64,000 nucleotides of DNA from Arthrobacter horti (GTDB lineage Bacteria; Actinomycetota; Actinomycetes; Actinomycetales; Micrococcaceae): contig NZ_JAVALS010000005.1 of the NCBI RefSeq assembly GCF_030731045.1, positions 62,001-126,000 of the forward strand. The letters run 5' to 3'. Numbering within the stretch: position 1 is the stretch's first letter; the number at the start of each line of letters is the position of its first letter. The position numbers and the translations under genes are program-made. The notes beneath the pieces were generated by a model, which saw only the letters and a program-made list of their open reading frames with translations, searched no databases and was not told the DNA's origin. Below, piece by piece: positions 10,194 through 19,942 of the stretch.

Positions 10194-11051
10194 TCAGGAG
10201 CGGGCCGCGAGGACCGCCTGATACAGCTCGCGCTTGCTCACACCCTGGGCCTCCGCGACGACAGCGACCGCCTCCTTGAGCCGCATGCCGCCCTCGGTGA
10301 GGGCCGCGACGGCGTCGAGCTGGTCCTCCGGCCGGCTCGCCTCGGGTGCGCCCGCGCCGCCGACCACGACGGCGATCTCGCCGCGCACCTCGCCGGAGGC
10401 CGCCCAGTCGAGCAGTTCCCCGAGAGATCCGCGGATCACTTCCTCATAGGTCTTGGTCAGCTCGCGGCACACGGCGGCGCCGCGTCCGGTCCCGAACACC
10501 TCGGCGAGCGCGCCCAGCATCGCCTCCAGCCGGTGCGGAGCCTCGAAGAACACCATGGTGCGCCGTTCGGCGGCCAGGTCCCGGAGGGTGGAGAGGCGCT
10601 CCCCGTTCTTGCGGGGCAGGAAGCCTTCGAAGGTGAAGCGGTCGGTCGGCAGCCCGGAGAGCGCCAGGGCGGTCAGCACGGCGGAGGGGCCCGGCACGGC
10701 CGTGACCAGGACACCGGCCTCGACGGCGGCGGAGACCAGGCGGAAGCCCGGGTCGGAGACGGCGGGCATGCCGGCGTCGGAGACCACCAGGATGGTCTGG
10801 CCGTCCCGGACCATCTCCAGCAGTTCCTCGGCGCGCTCCCGTTCGTTGTGCTCGTGGTAGCTGATGACCCGTCCGGACACCGTCAGGCCCAGGCCCTGGA
10901 CCAGCCGGTGCAGGCGGCGGGTGTCCTCGGCGGCCACCACATCCGCACTCTCCAGGAGTTCGCAGAGCCGGGGCGACGCATCGCCCAGATTTCCGATCGG
11001 GGTGGCCGCCAGGACCACCCGCCCCTCACCCTGCACCGCGCTCTCAGACAT
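10194..11051 (-). CDS. rsmI: 16S rRNA (cytidine(1402)-2'-O)-methyltransferase
   Basis: A 285-residue tetrapyrrole-methylase-fold enzyme that 2'-O-methylates C1402 in the decoding centre of 16S rRNA. Motifs: LAATPIGNLGDASPR at residues 14-28, AAEDTRRLHRL, SYHEHNE, the SAM-binding VSDAGMPAVSDPG, VPGPSAVLTALALSGLP and GFLPRK. The C-terminal tail (GMRLKEAVAVVAE...SKRELYQAVLA) is the helical domain usual for RsmI. The ATG at 11049-11051 is chosen because the family starts about 12 residues before the ATPIGNLGD motif; TACCCT lies 7 nt upstream and no ribosome binding site is seen. It is divergent from the protein mannosyltransferase gene, an arrangement also found in mycobacteria. Confidence 0.95.
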   Translation of the reverse strand: MSESAVQGEGRVVLAATPIGNLGDASPRLCELLESADVVAAEDTRRLHRLVQGLGLTVSGRVISYHEHNERERAEELLEMVRDGQTILVVSDAGMPAVSDPGFRLVSAAVEAGVLVTAVPGPSAVLTALALSGLPTDRFTFEGFLPRKNGERLSTLRDLAAERRTMVFFEAPHRLEAMLGALAEVFGTGRGAAVCRELTKTYEEVIRGSLGELLDWAASGEVRGEIAVVVGGAGAPEASRPEDQLDAVAALTEGGMRLKEAVAVVAEAQGVSKRELYQAVLAARS

Positions 11052-11058
11052 GGGATCC

Positions 11059-11064
11059 AGGGTA
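11059..11064 (-). promoter_or_regulatory. -10 box of a leaderless rsmI promoter
   Basis: TACCCT on the minus strand, 7 nt before the rsmI ATG. Confidence 0.45.
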
Positions 11065-11104
11065 CCGCTGTGGAAGGCCCGGCCGGTCCACGCGTACCGC
11101 CCGG

Positions 11105-11110
11105 TAGCAT
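11105..11110 (+). promoter_or_regulatory. -10 box of a leaderless protein mannosyltransferase promoter
   Basis: TAGCAT ends 6 nt before the GTG start. No ribosome binding site is present. Confidence 0.55.
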
Positions 11111-11116
11111 GACTAC

Positions 11117-12856
11117 GTGACGCAGACCGATCCCGCCGCACTTCAGGACGGCACCGCAGGTGCCCCCTCGGCCGGGCCGGACTCCACCACCGGCTCCGGG
11201 CGGCCGCTCGCCCTGCGAAGCCGCCGGCGTCGTCGTCCGTCCGCACCGGGAACCTCCGGCTGGATCCTGGACCCCCGCGAGGCGTTCACAGAAGCCTCGC
11301 TCCGCGAGCGCCTCCTCGGCCCCGTGCAGTCCTGGCGTGACTACTCCCCCAGCCTGCGGCTCTGGTTCTGGCTGGGCCCCGTCCTCACGGCGGTCCTGGG
11401 CGGAGTGCTGCGCTTCGTCCGCCTCGGCGATCCGCACTCCCTGGTGTTCGACGAGACCTACTACGTCAAGGACGCCTACTCGCTGCTCCAGTCCGGCTTT
11501 GAACGCAATTGGGCCGGTGAGGCCAACGCCGCATTCAACAGGGGCGACCCCAGCCTGATCCAGAGCAGCGCCGAATACGTGGTCCACCCGCCCCTGGGCA
11601 AGTGGATGATCGCCTGGGGCATGGACCTCTTCGGCCAGGGGAACACCTTCGGCTCGCGCTTCTCCTCCGCCGTGGTGGGCACCCTGTCCATCCTGATCCT
11701 GGCCCTCGTGGCCCAGAAGCTCTTCTCCTCCGTCACCCTCGGCACCGTGGCGGGCCTTCTCATCGCCGTGGACGGCACGCACCTGGTCATGTCCCGGATC
11801 GGGATCCTGGACATCTTCCTGGAGTTCTGGGTCCTGGTGGTGTTCGCGTTCCTGCTGCTGGACCGCCAGGACGGACGACGGCGGCTGGCCGCCCGCCTGG
11901 CGCGCCTCGCCGCCGCGTCGCCCACCGGCGTCCCGGACGACGCCGTGCTGCGCTGGGGCCCCGGGCTGGGCTTCCGCTGGTGGCGGCTTGCGGCGTCGGC
12001 GGCCATGGGTGCTGCCGTGGGCATCAAGTGGTCCGGGCTGTTCTTCCTGGCCGTGTTCGGCCTGCTCATGGTCCTGTGGGACATGAACGCCCGGCGCGTG
12101 GCCGGTGTGAAGCACTGGGCCGTGGGCGCCACGGTCCGGGACGGCATCCCGGCGTTCTTCCTCTACCTGGGCACCGCCACGGCCGTCTACCTCTCCACCT
12201 GGACCGGCTGGTTCCTCAGCTCCGACGCCTACAACCGGCGCTGGGCGGAGCAGAATCCCGGGCAGGGCGTCCTGTGGCTCCCGGCTCCGCTGCGGTCTCT
12301 GTGGCAGTACCACGAGCAGGCGTACGCCTTCCACCAGAGCCTGTCCGCGGACCACCCGTACAAGGCCAGTTCCTGGACCTGGCTGGTGCTGGGCCGCCCC
12401 ACGTCCTTCTACTACCAGTCCCCGCAGTGCGGCGCCGCCAAGTGCTCGGAGGCCATCCTCAGTGTCGGCAACCCGCTCATCTGGTGGGGCGGCACGATCG
12501 CCCTGGTGGTGCTCCTGTTCGTCTGGGCCGGCCGCCGCGACTGGCGGGCCGGGGCCATCCTGGCCGGCATGGCGGGCGGCTACCTGCCCTGGTTCATGTA
12601 CCCGGACCGCACCACCTTCTTCTTCTACGCCGTGGCCTTCGAACCGTTCCTGATCCTGGCGCTGTGCTACGGGCTGGGGCTGTTCCTGGGCAAGCGCCAG
12701 GACCCGCCGTGGCGACGGCGGGCGGGCTTCCTGGTGGTGGCGGTCTTCCTGGCCGCCGTGCTGGCCCTCTCCGCCTTCTTCTACCCCATCTGGACGGCTG
12801 AGACCATCAGCTACAACGACTGGCATCTGCGCATGTGGATGCCCTCCTGGATCTGA
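11117..12856 (+). CDS. Dolichyl-phosphate-mannose--protein mannosyltransferase (GT39)
   Basis: A 579-residue multispanning membrane enzyme of the PMT family. It transfers mannose from polyprenyl-phosphate mannose to Ser/Thr residues of secreted proteins during Sec export. The first loop carries VFDETYYVKDAYSLLQSG (about residues 113-130), with the acidic DE pair typical of the family's catalytic site, then HPPLGKWMI, and about ten hydrophobic segments follow. YPDRTTFFFYAVAFEPF matches the C-terminal PMT_4TMC region. Start is GTG at 11117 with TAGCAT 6 nt upstream. It is divergent from rsmI and 35 bp upstream of an acyl-CoA ligase gene. Confidence 0.94.
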   Translation: MTQTDPAALQDGTAGAPSAGPDSTTGSGRPLALRSRRRRRPSAPGTSGWILDPREAFTEASLRERLLGPVQSWRDYSPSLRLWFWLGPVLTAVLGGVLRFVRLGDPHSLVFDETYYVKDAYSLLQSGFERNWAGEANAAFNRGDPSLIQSSAEYVVHPPLGKWMIAWGMDLFGQGNTFGSRFSSAVVGTLSILILALVAQKLFSSVTLGTVAGLLIAVDGTHLVMSRIGILDIFLEFWVLVVFAFLLLDRQDGRRRLAARLARLAAASPTGVPDDAVLRWGPGLGFRWWRLAASAAMGAAVGIKWSGLFFLAVFGLLMVLWDMNARRVAGVKHWAVGATVRDGIPAFFLYLGTATAVYLSTWTGWFLSSDAYNRRWAEQNPGQGVLWLPAPLRSLWQYHEQAYAFHQSLSADHPYKASSWTWLVLGRPTSFYYQSPQCGAAKCSEAILSVGNPLIWWGGTIALVVLLFVWAGRRDWRAGAILAGMAGGYLPWFMYPDRTTFFFYAVAFEPFLILALCYGLGLFLGKRQDPPWRRRAGFLVVAVFLAAVLALSAFFYPIWTAETISYNDWHLRMWMPSWI

Positions 12857-12891
12857 CACCCGGATCCGAGACGACAGGAACCGCACCCCTG

Positions 12892-14787
12892 ATGAGCACC
12901 TTGACCGAGTTCACCACCCCGCTGCTGTCCGATCTGGACCCGGCCTGGAATGTCACGGACATCCTGCTGGAACGTGTCCGGGCCACCCCGGACCGCCCGG
13001 TGTACGCGGTGCATGACACTGCCCGGAAGAGCACCGCCCAGAACAGCGGCACCGCCCGGCCGGCCGGTGAGCTGGACGGCTGGAGCACCCTGAGCGCCGA
13101 GGAGTTCCTGCGCAGGGTCCGCGCCCTGTCGAAGGGACTCATCGCGGGCGGCCTGGAGCCGGGCGACGCCGTGGCCGTCATGTCCCGCACCCGCTTCGAG
13201 TGGACCCTGGCCGACTTCGCCATCTGGCATGCCGGCGGTGTGACCGTGCCGATCTACGAGACCTCCTCGGCCAGCCAGATCGAATGGATCCTGGAGGACT
13301 CCGGGGCCCGGCGGGTCTTCGTCGAGGACGCCGCGAAGGCGGAACTCGTGACCGCGGTCGCGGAGGGCTCGGAGCTGCTGGGCAGCACTCCCCTGCAGGT
13401 CATCAGAATGGACGACGGCGGGGCGCTCCCCACGCTGCAGAGCGTCGCCAATGCGGGAACCGGCGTCTCCGACGCCGAGCTGGAGCGGCACCGCAGCGCC
13501 GCGTCCCTCGCGGACACTGCCTCGATCGTCTACACCTCCGGCACCACCGGAAAGCCGAAGGGCTGCGAGATCAGCCACGGCAACTTCGCCCTGGTGGCGG
13601 AGAACATCGTGCCCACGCTGGGCGAGTTCACGCTCGCCCCAGGCGCCCGCACCCTGATGTTCCTGCCGCTGGCCCACGTCCTGGCGCGCGCCGTGCAGGT
13701 CATCTGCCTGCACGCCGGGATTCTGGTGGGGCACAGCAGCTCGGCCGCGGAACTCATGACGGACATGCAGACCCTGAAGCCCACCTTCCTGCTCGCTGTG
13801 CCGCGGATCTTCGAGAAGGTCCTGGCCGGAGCCGAGCAGAAGGCCGTGTCCTCCGGGAAGGGGAGGCTGTTCCAGCAGGCGTTCAGCACCGCCGTCGACT
13901 TCGCCCGTGCCACCCAGCAGCGGGAGCAGGGCCACGGAGACGGCCCGGGGCTCGCACTCCGGCTGCGGCACCGGGTCTTCGACCGGCTTCTCTACCCCAG
14001 GGTCCGTGCGGCCTTCGGCGGCCGGATCACCCACACCGTCTCCGGCGCCAGTGTGCTGAACCGGCACGAGTCGGAGTTCTTCCTGGGTGCCGGGATCCCC
14101 ATTCTGGAGGGTTACGGCCTGACGGAGACCACCGCCCCGGCCGCCGTGAACCTGCCGGCCCGCAACCGCCTCGGCACCGTGGGTCTGCCCATCCCCGGCA
14201 CGTCCGTGCGGATCGCGGAGGACGGGGAGGTGCTCATCAAGGGCATCGGTGTCTTCAAGGGCTACCACAACAACCCGCAGGCGGACTTCGACGCCTTCGT
14301 GGACGGCTGGTTCGCCACGGGTGATCTGGGCTCCCTGGACGCTGACGGATACCTGACCATCACGGGCCGCAAGAAGGACCTGATCGTCACGGCCGGTGGG
14401 AAGAACGTGGCGCCGGAACCGCTCGAGGAGACCATCCGGCAGAACCCCCTGGTGGAGCACGTGGTGGTCATCGGGGAAGGCAGGCCGTTCGTGTCCGCCC
14501 TGATCGCCCTGGACCCGGAGGGCGTCACCGCCTGGGGCGGGCAGCACGGCCATCCGGACCTCACCCCGGCCCAGGCCGCGGAACTGCCCGCGGTGCGCGA
14601 GTCCCTGCAGCACTCCGTGGACCAGGCCAACACCCAGGTCTCCAAGGCGGAGAGCATCCGCAAGTTCGCCGTCCTGGACGCCGAACTGTCTGTGGACTCT
14701 GGGCACCTGACCCCGTCGCTGAAGCTGCGGCGCGACGCCGTCGTCACCGACTTCTCCACCGAGATCGAACGGCTCTACGCCAAGTAG
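12892..14787 (+). CDS. Long-chain fatty-acid--CoA ligase (AMP-forming)
   Basis: A 631-residue ANL-superfamily enzyme that activates long-chain fatty acids to acyl-CoA through an acyl-adenylate. Motifs: the P-loop YTSGTTGKPKGCE (about residues 209-221), EGYGLTETTAPAAVN (about 407), WFATGDLGSLDADGYLTITGRKKD (about 472-495) and the thioesterification lysine region VTAGGKNVAPEPLE. It resembles the FadD15 group. The ATG at 12892 is chosen over an upstream in-frame ATG (12835) that lies inside the mannosyltransferase gene; AGGAA lies about 12 nt upstream. It may be co-transcribed with the preceding gene. A strong 15-bp terminator hairpin follows. Confidence 0.92.
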   Translation: MSTLTEFTTPLLSDLDPAWNVTDILLERVRATPDRPVYAVHDTARKSTAQNSGTARPAGELDGWSTLSAEEFLRRVRALSKGLIAGGLEPGDAVAVMSRTRFEWTLADFAIWHAGGVTVPIYETSSASQIEWILEDSGARRVFVEDAAKAELVTAVAEGSELLGSTPLQVIRMDDGGALPTLQSVANAGTGVSDAELERHRSAASLADTASIVYTSGTTGKPKGCEISHGNFALVAENIVPTLGEFTLAPGARTLMFLPLAHVLARAVQVICLHAGILVGHSSSAAELMTDMQTLKPTFLLAVPRIFEKVLAGAEQKAVSSGKGRLFQQAFSTAVDFARATQQREQGHGDGPGLALRLRHRVFDRLLYPRVRAAFGGRITHTVSGASVLNRHESEFFLGAGIPILEGYGLTETTAPAAVNLPARNRLGTVGLPIPGTSVRIAEDGEVLIKGIGVFKGYHNNPQADFDAFVDGWFATGDLGSLDADGYLTITGRKKDLIVTAGGKNVAPEPLEETIRQNPLVEHVVVIGEGRPFVSALIALDPEGVTAWGGQHGHPDLTPAQAAELPAVRESLQHSVDQANTQVSKAESIRKFAVLDAELSVDSGHLTPSLKLRRDAVVTDFSTEIERLYAK

Positions 14788-14824
14788 CCGCCCGCCGCGC
14801 AGGGCCGCCTGGCCCGGAACGACG

Positions 14825-14858
14825 AAGGAGCCCGCCCCGTGACCGGGGCGGGCTCCTT
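14825..14858. terminator. Bidirectional terminator between the acyl-CoA ligase and DUF1461 genes
   Basis: Perfect 15-bp stem (14825-14839 with 14844-14858) and a 4-nt loop between convergent genes; AA/TT tails allow function in both directions. Confidence 0.88.
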
Positions 14859-14877
14859 GTTCAAGGACAGGTGACGC

Positions 14878-16083
14878 TCACTCCCCCGCGACGGCGGCCT
14901 GCTGGGCTGCCAGCCGCTCGGCGATGACCGTCTTGCGGGCCTCACGGCGCCGCTTGGTGGGCCAGGTGACGATCAGGGTCACCAAAGCGGTCAGGAACAC
15001 CAGACCGCCGATGGTGGCGGCGGCGTCCATCCAGAACTGGCCCGGGAACAGCCGGATCAGCGTGTCCTGCAAGGAGAACGTCCACGTGCCGTTGGCGAAG
15101 AAGATCTCGTGGAAGTCCGTGAAGAAGCGGTCCCAGCCCAGGAAGCCCAGCACGCCGAGCGTCAGGATCAGCACCAGCGTCACGATCGAGGCGGAGAAGA
15201 AGGCGTGACGGAGGGAACCGTCCCGGCGGCTGCCCAGGTACCAGATGGCGATGACGGCCAGGACGGCCAGGAAGCCGCCGACCGTCCACGTGGTCATGGT
15301 GACGGCCTTGACGTCCGCCATATGGGAGATCTCCGCGTCCCGGAACAGCTTGGACCCGCTGGCGGTGACCAGGTCACCGAGGTAACGCGGTCCGGAGAAG
15401 TTGCTCAGGTAGTCCACCGCGTAGGAGCCGTACGTGATGCGGTCCTCCTGGCTGAAGCCGTAGCCGTCCGCCGGGAACCCCGGGCGGATGTACTCGAGCC
15501 ACAGGAAGAGCGGAGTGGCCACCACGCGGACCGCGGTGATCAGCAGCAGGAGGGGCAGGAAGACCGCGGAGAGCACCTTGACCACCCGGGGACCGACCGG
15601 TTTGGCCGCCAAGGCTGCGTCCCGCGCGGCCTGACGGCGCTGCACCTCGTCCTCGGGCCCTCTGAGGCTGAGAGCGCTCGTGGGGAGCTTCTCCTGATGA
15701 GGCGTCGGCGTCCCGGACACGGCCGGGTCCTCCGGATGCGCGACGGCGGGCACGCCGCCCTCTTCGCCGGCGGCCGGCGCCTCGTCCGCGAGGAACTGCG
15801 GACTGTCATCCGCCAAGGGGACCTTGGGCGAACGGGCCGCCGCGCCGTCGTCGTCGGGTGCCTGCTCCCCCGGGCTCTGAACACCGGAGTCCCGGGGGTC
15901 TGAAGCCTCGCCGTCAGGGTCGGCGTCGCCGGAGGGCGAGTCACCGGAGGGCGAGTCACCGGAGGGCAAGTCACCGGAGGGCAAGTCACCGGAGGCCTTG
16001 GCACCCTTCATCCAGTCGAACGCGGGTTCCTCGGAATCTTGGGCGGCGTCCCACTCGGGTTCGTTCGGATTCTTCTCGCTCAC
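14878..16083 (-). CDS. Integral membrane protein with C-terminal DUF1461 (TIGR01906) domain
   Basis: About 401 residues from the GTG at 16081-16083. The N-terminal third is acidic, Pro/Ser/Asp-rich and predicted disordered. It contains four tandem copies of a pentapeptide of the form PSGD(L/S), coded by a perfect 15-bp repeat. Residues from about 175 on have four or five membrane segments and the conserved FSQEDRITYGSYAVDYL and FHEIFFANGTWTF blocks of DUF1461, a family of unknown function in Gram-positives. The GTG has GGAAG upstream; ATG at 16113 is an alternative 10 codons upstream. A good promoter lies at 16139-16167. Confidence 0.8.
   Translation of the reverse strand: MSEKNPNEPEWDAAQDSEEPAFDWMKGAKASGDLPSGDLPSGDSPSGDSPSGDADPDGEASDPRDSGVQSPGEQAPDDDGAAARSPKVPLADDSPQFLADEAPAAGEEGGVPAVAHPEDPAVSGTPTPHQEKLPTSALSLRGPEDEVQRRQAARDAALAAKPVGPRVVKVLSAVFLPLLLLITAVRVVATPLFLWLEYIRPGFPADGYGFSQEDRITYGSYAVDYLSNFSGPRYLGDLVTASGSKLFRDAEISHMADVKAVTMTTWTVGGFLAVLAVIAIWYLGSRRDGSLRHAFFSASIVTLVLILTLGVLGFLGWDRFFTDFHEIFFANGTWTFSLQDTLIRLFPGQFWMDAAATIGGLVFLTALVTLIVTWPTKRRREARKTVIAERLAAQQAAVAGE
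15931..15990 (-). repeat. Tandem 15-bp repeat, 4 copies, inside the DUF1461 gene
   Basis: Four consecutive 15-bp units GGAGGGCRAGTCACC (plus strand; R is G in copies 1-2 and A in copies 3-4), each encoding one pentapeptide. In frame, so copy number changes would only lengthen or shorten the disordered region. Such repeats are prone to slippage. Confidence 0.9.
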
Positions 16084-16138
16084 GGTCTTCCACTTCTCGT
16101 CCGGCCTGTCCATCAGGCTGCAAGGGGCACTTGGTTCT

Positions 16139-16167
16139 TGAGTAAAAGTACCCGGCAACCCTGTCAA
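16139..16167 (-). promoter_or_regulatory. Promoter of the DUF1461 gene
   Basis: Minus-strand consensus -35 TTGACA (16162-16167), 17-nt spacer, -10 TACTCA (16139-16144). The start of transcription would be near 16132, about 50 nt before the GTG at 16083. Confidence 0.65.
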
Positions 16168-16232
16168 GAAGAGGCAAGCCGGCGGCGTGGTCGCTGATCA
16201 GTGGCCGGATTGTTGCGTGAGCGTTATGCACC

Positions 16233-16262
16233 GAAGGGGCGGGTGTCTCCACCCGCCCCTTC
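16233..16262 (-). terminator. Terminator of the L,D-transpeptidase gene
   Basis: Perfect 13-bp stem (16233-16245 with 16250-16262) and a 4-nt loop, 5 bp after the stop codon of the minus-strand transpeptidase gene. Confidence 0.8.
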
Positions 16263-16267
16263 AGGGA

Positions 16268-17503
16268 TCACTTGACCACGGTGCCGTACTGGGCCCACGG
16301 GATGTTCCAGTCGCCGTAGCCTTCGTCCGGCCGGATGGGCGGGCCTGCAGTGTTCTTGAAGCGGACCACATCGCCGGGCTTCATATTGGTGAAGAACCAG
16401 TCCGCGTCGGCCGGGAGCAGACCCACACAACCGTGGGAGATGTTGCGCTGTCCGATGGCCTGGACACCGCCGTCCAGGACCTGGTGGACGTACACGCCGC
16501 TCCAGGTCAGACGGTTGGCGTAATTCACATCGGTGGGCTTGTAGTACCGCGGGTCGCCCGGCTTCAGGCCGATGCTCTCCGCGGTGAAGTGGGAGACCCG
16601 CTGCTGCTCGAGGATCACGGTGTCACCGGAAGGCGACGGCATGTCGTCCGCGCCGGTGCTGACCGGCGCCGAGTGCACCACCTTGCCGTCCTCGTAGACG
16701 TTCATCGTGAGGGCCTCGCCGTCCACCACGGCCACCCTCTGCGGACCGACCTTGAAGGTGCTCGTCTTGGCGAAGTTGCCGATCTGACCATTGCCGAACG
16801 GCACACCGAACAGCTGCTGGTCCAGGGTCACGGTGCTGCCGGAGGCCCACAGGGTCTCCGGACGGATGCGCACCAGGGTGTCCGAGTACCAGTGCCACTT
16901 GACCTTCTGCCCCGCACTCGAGGTGACGGTCACGGCCTTCTCGATCCCGGCCTTGAACTGATCGCCCACCGGCTCGGAGAAGGTCAGCTGAATCGGCTGG
17001 CCGGCGCCGATGGTGTCGCCGAGGGTGCCGACCAGAAGTGTGGTGTCCGCCTCGTTCTTGGTGACCACGGTGGTGAAGCTGCTGCTCTTGGCCACGGCGT
17101 CCCCGTGTTCGTCCACGGCGCTGTAGCTCAGCGTGTACTTCGTGTTGAACGCGAGCTTGGCCGTGGCCTTCCACGTGGTGTTCCCGGAACCGTAGCTGCC
17201 GGCCACCGGGGTGCCGCCCGCGGGGACCAGCCGCACGTCCTTGAGAGTGCCGTACAACGCGCTGATCACGGGCGCCGTCACCGGGTTGACCTCCTTGGCA
17301 CCGTCCACGGGCTCGACGCTCAGCTGGACGGGCTTGGCGGGGGCCTGCGTGGTGGGGGCGGCGGACGGCCCGGCCAGGAAGGTCGTCTTGCCGAGCCACT
17401 GGGGCGCGGTGAGAGCGCCGATGCCGCCCAACACGATGACGGCCCCGAGAATGCAGAGACCGACGATCTTGCCGACGCGGCCCTTGCGAGGACTGGAGTT
17501 CAT
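16268..17503 (-). CDS. L,D-transpeptidase with Ig-like domains (YkuD family)
   Basis: A 411-residue cell-wall enzyme that makes 3-3 cross-links in peptidoglycan. It has an N-terminal membrane anchor (about residues 11-33), a Pro/Thr linker, Ig-like domains (about 55-255) and a C-terminal YkuD catalytic domain. The active-site motif is HxxG...ISHGCVGLLPADADWFF (about 366-382), with the nucleophilic Cys in SHGC; VYVHQVLDG holds the upstream His. The domain order matches mycobacterial Ldt proteins. ATG at 17501-17503 is preceded by GGGGGAA. It follows ahcY on the same strand but a hairpin lies between them, so it is probably a separate unit. Confidence 0.93.
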   Translation of the reverse strand: MNSSPRKGRVGKIVGLCILGAVIVLGGIGALTAPQWLGKTTFLAGPSAAPTTQAPAKPVQLSVEPVDGAKEVNPVTAPVISALYGTLKDVRLVPAGGTPVAGSYGSGNTTWKATAKLAFNTKYTLSYSAVDEHGDAVAKSSSFTTVVTKNEADTTLLVGTLGDTIGAGQPIQLTFSEPVGDQFKAGIEKAVTVTSSAGQKVKWHWYSDTLVRIRPETLWASGSTVTLDQQLFGVPFGNGQIGNFAKTSTFKVGPQRVAVVDGEALTMNVYEDGKVVHSAPVSTGADDMPSPSGDTVILEQQRVSHFTAESIGLKPGDPRYYKPTDVNYANRLTWSGVYVHQVLDGGVQAIGQRNISHGCVGLLPADADWFFTNMKPGDVVRFKNTAGPPIRPDEGYGDWNIPWAQYGTVVK

Positions 17504-17584
17504 GGATTCCCCCGGAGAGGGTGGTCCGGGCGCCCGGACACACCTCGATGGTCAGTGGTTTCTATCAGACCATTTTAGAACGGC

Positions 17585-17619
17585 CGTGGCCCCCGTCCCG
17601 ACGAGGAACAGGGGCCACG
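17585..17619 (-). terminator. Terminator downstream of ahcY
   Basis: Nine-bp arms (17585-17593 with 17611-17619) around a 17-nt loop, starting just after the ahcY stop in the direction of transcription. Confidence 0.55.
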
Positions 17620-17626
17620 ACGCGAC

Positions 17627-19105
<1,479 letters not shown>

Positions 19106-19155
19106 GGGGCGGTCTTTCCGTTCTGCGTCAGCGGGGTGGTGAAGTATCGGGAGGC

Positions 19156-19341
19156 TCAGTCGGCGGAGCGGGAGGCGTCGCGCAGGGCGTCCGGAAGCAG
19201 CAGGGGGATGCCGTCCTCGATCGGGTAGCGGGGGGCATCGGCCCCGGTCCCGGCGACCAGCTCACCGCCCTCCTGGTGCAGCGGTTCCCCGTTCTCGGGG
19301 CTGCGCAGGATGCTCAACAGCTCAGGTCTCAGCAAGGACAT
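19156..19341 (-). CDS. Trm112-like small protein
   Basis: A 61-residue protein starting [21 protein letters not shown] and containing [14 protein letters not shown], the hallmark of the Trm112/YcaR family. The zinc-binding cysteines of classic Trm112 are absent. Trm112 proteins activate methyltransferases; bacterial short forms are mostly uncharacterised. The ATG at 19339-19341 has GGAG 8 nt upstream; an in-frame start at 19368 would add nine residues and has no such site. Lies between DUF3499 and ahcY; proximity to the SAH hydrolase fits a role near methyl transfer, which is inference only. Confidence 0.8.
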   Translation of the reverse strand: MSLLRPELLSILRSPENGEPLHQEGGELVAGTGADAPRYPIEDGIPLLLPDALRDASRSAD

Positions 19342-19463
19342 GTGTCGCTCCAAAAAATCATCGGCCATGCCACGTCGGCAAGGCGGCCAGTCCCAGACTA
19401 CCCGCCGGACGGCTCAGGACCCGAGGCGATGACGGCCGGAGAGGCCTCTCAGAAGACCAGGGA

Positions 19464-19874
19464 TCAGGGCTCGCGCAGGGCGCGCAGGTGACCTCGCCGC
19501 GTGCCCTCGGCACCGGCCGGGGGTTCCAGCAGCGGCGGGCGCAGACGCTGCGGAATGACGGCGTCGTCGATCGATTCCGGGGCGTCCGGGCGCTCCTCGC
19601 GCACGGCGTCCGCCAGCGCGGACAGTTCGTCCCCTTCCGGGCGCACCAAGCGCCGCTCCGTGTCCGCGGTGCCCGGGAGGGCGATGCGCAGCACTTCCCA
19701 GCCGCGCGGGACGGTCAGGCGCTGGGCGTGCTGGACGCAGAGGTCGTAGCTGTGGGGCTCGGGGTAGACGGCCAACGGGCCCAGAACCGCGGTCGAATCC
19801 GCGTACACGTACGTCAACGTCGCCATCGCCGCTTCACGGCAGGCCGAACGCGAACACATCCTCAGGGCACCCAC
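19464..19874 (-). CDS. DUF3499 family protein
   Basis: A 136-residue actinobacterial protein of unknown function. The N-terminal part has a likely zinc site: MCSRSACREAA and, about 30 residues on, DLCVQHAQRL. Between them lies the highly conserved ATLTYVYADSTAVLGPLA. The C-terminal part is acidic and variable. The GTG at 19872-19874 matches the remembered start of homologues (MxxLRxCSRxxC) and has TACTCT 8 nt upstream. It is divergent from the metallopeptidase-like gene, an arrangement also conserved in mycobacteria (Rv3258c/Rv3259, from memory). Confidence 0.85.
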   Translation of the reverse strand: MGALRMCSRSACREAAMATLTYVYADSTAVLGPLAVYPEPHSYDLCVQHAQRLTVPRGWEVLRIALPGTADTERRLVRPEGDELSALADAVREERPDAPESIDDAVIPQRLRPPLLEPPAGAEGTRRGHLRALREP

Positions 19875-19882
19875 AACGCACC

Positions 19883-19888
19883 AGAGTA
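19883..19888 (-). promoter_or_regulatory. -10 box upstream of DUF3499
   Basis: TACTCT on the minus strand, 8 nt before the GTG of the DUF3499 gene. Its divergent counterpart is at 19931-19936. Confidence 0.4.
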
Positions 19889-19930
19889 CCGCGTCCGCCG
19901 GCCATTTCGGCGCAAGGGCTCCCTCAGGTC

Positions 19931-19936
19931 TAGAGT
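19931..19936 (+). promoter_or_regulatory. -10 box of a leaderless promoter for the metallopeptidase-like gene
   Basis: TAGAGT on the plus strand ends 6 nt before the ATG at 19943. Confidence 0.55.
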
Positions 19937-19942
19937 CGATGC

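Noticed and set aside
10883-14706. Long open frames on the strand opposite the mannosyltransferase (10883-12886) and the acyl-CoA ligase (12811-14706).
   Set aside because: They are antisense shadows caused by high third-position GC; they give Gly/His/Arg-rich products without domains, while the sense genes have full motif sets.
15931-15990. CRISPR array suggested by short regular repeats.
   Set aside because: The 15-bp units are contiguous, have no spacers and code for a pentapeptide in frame.
19106-19155. S-adenosylhomocysteine riboswitch before ahcY.
   Set aside because: Only 50 bp separate ahcY from the Trm112-like gene and the sequence shows no fitting pseudoknot.
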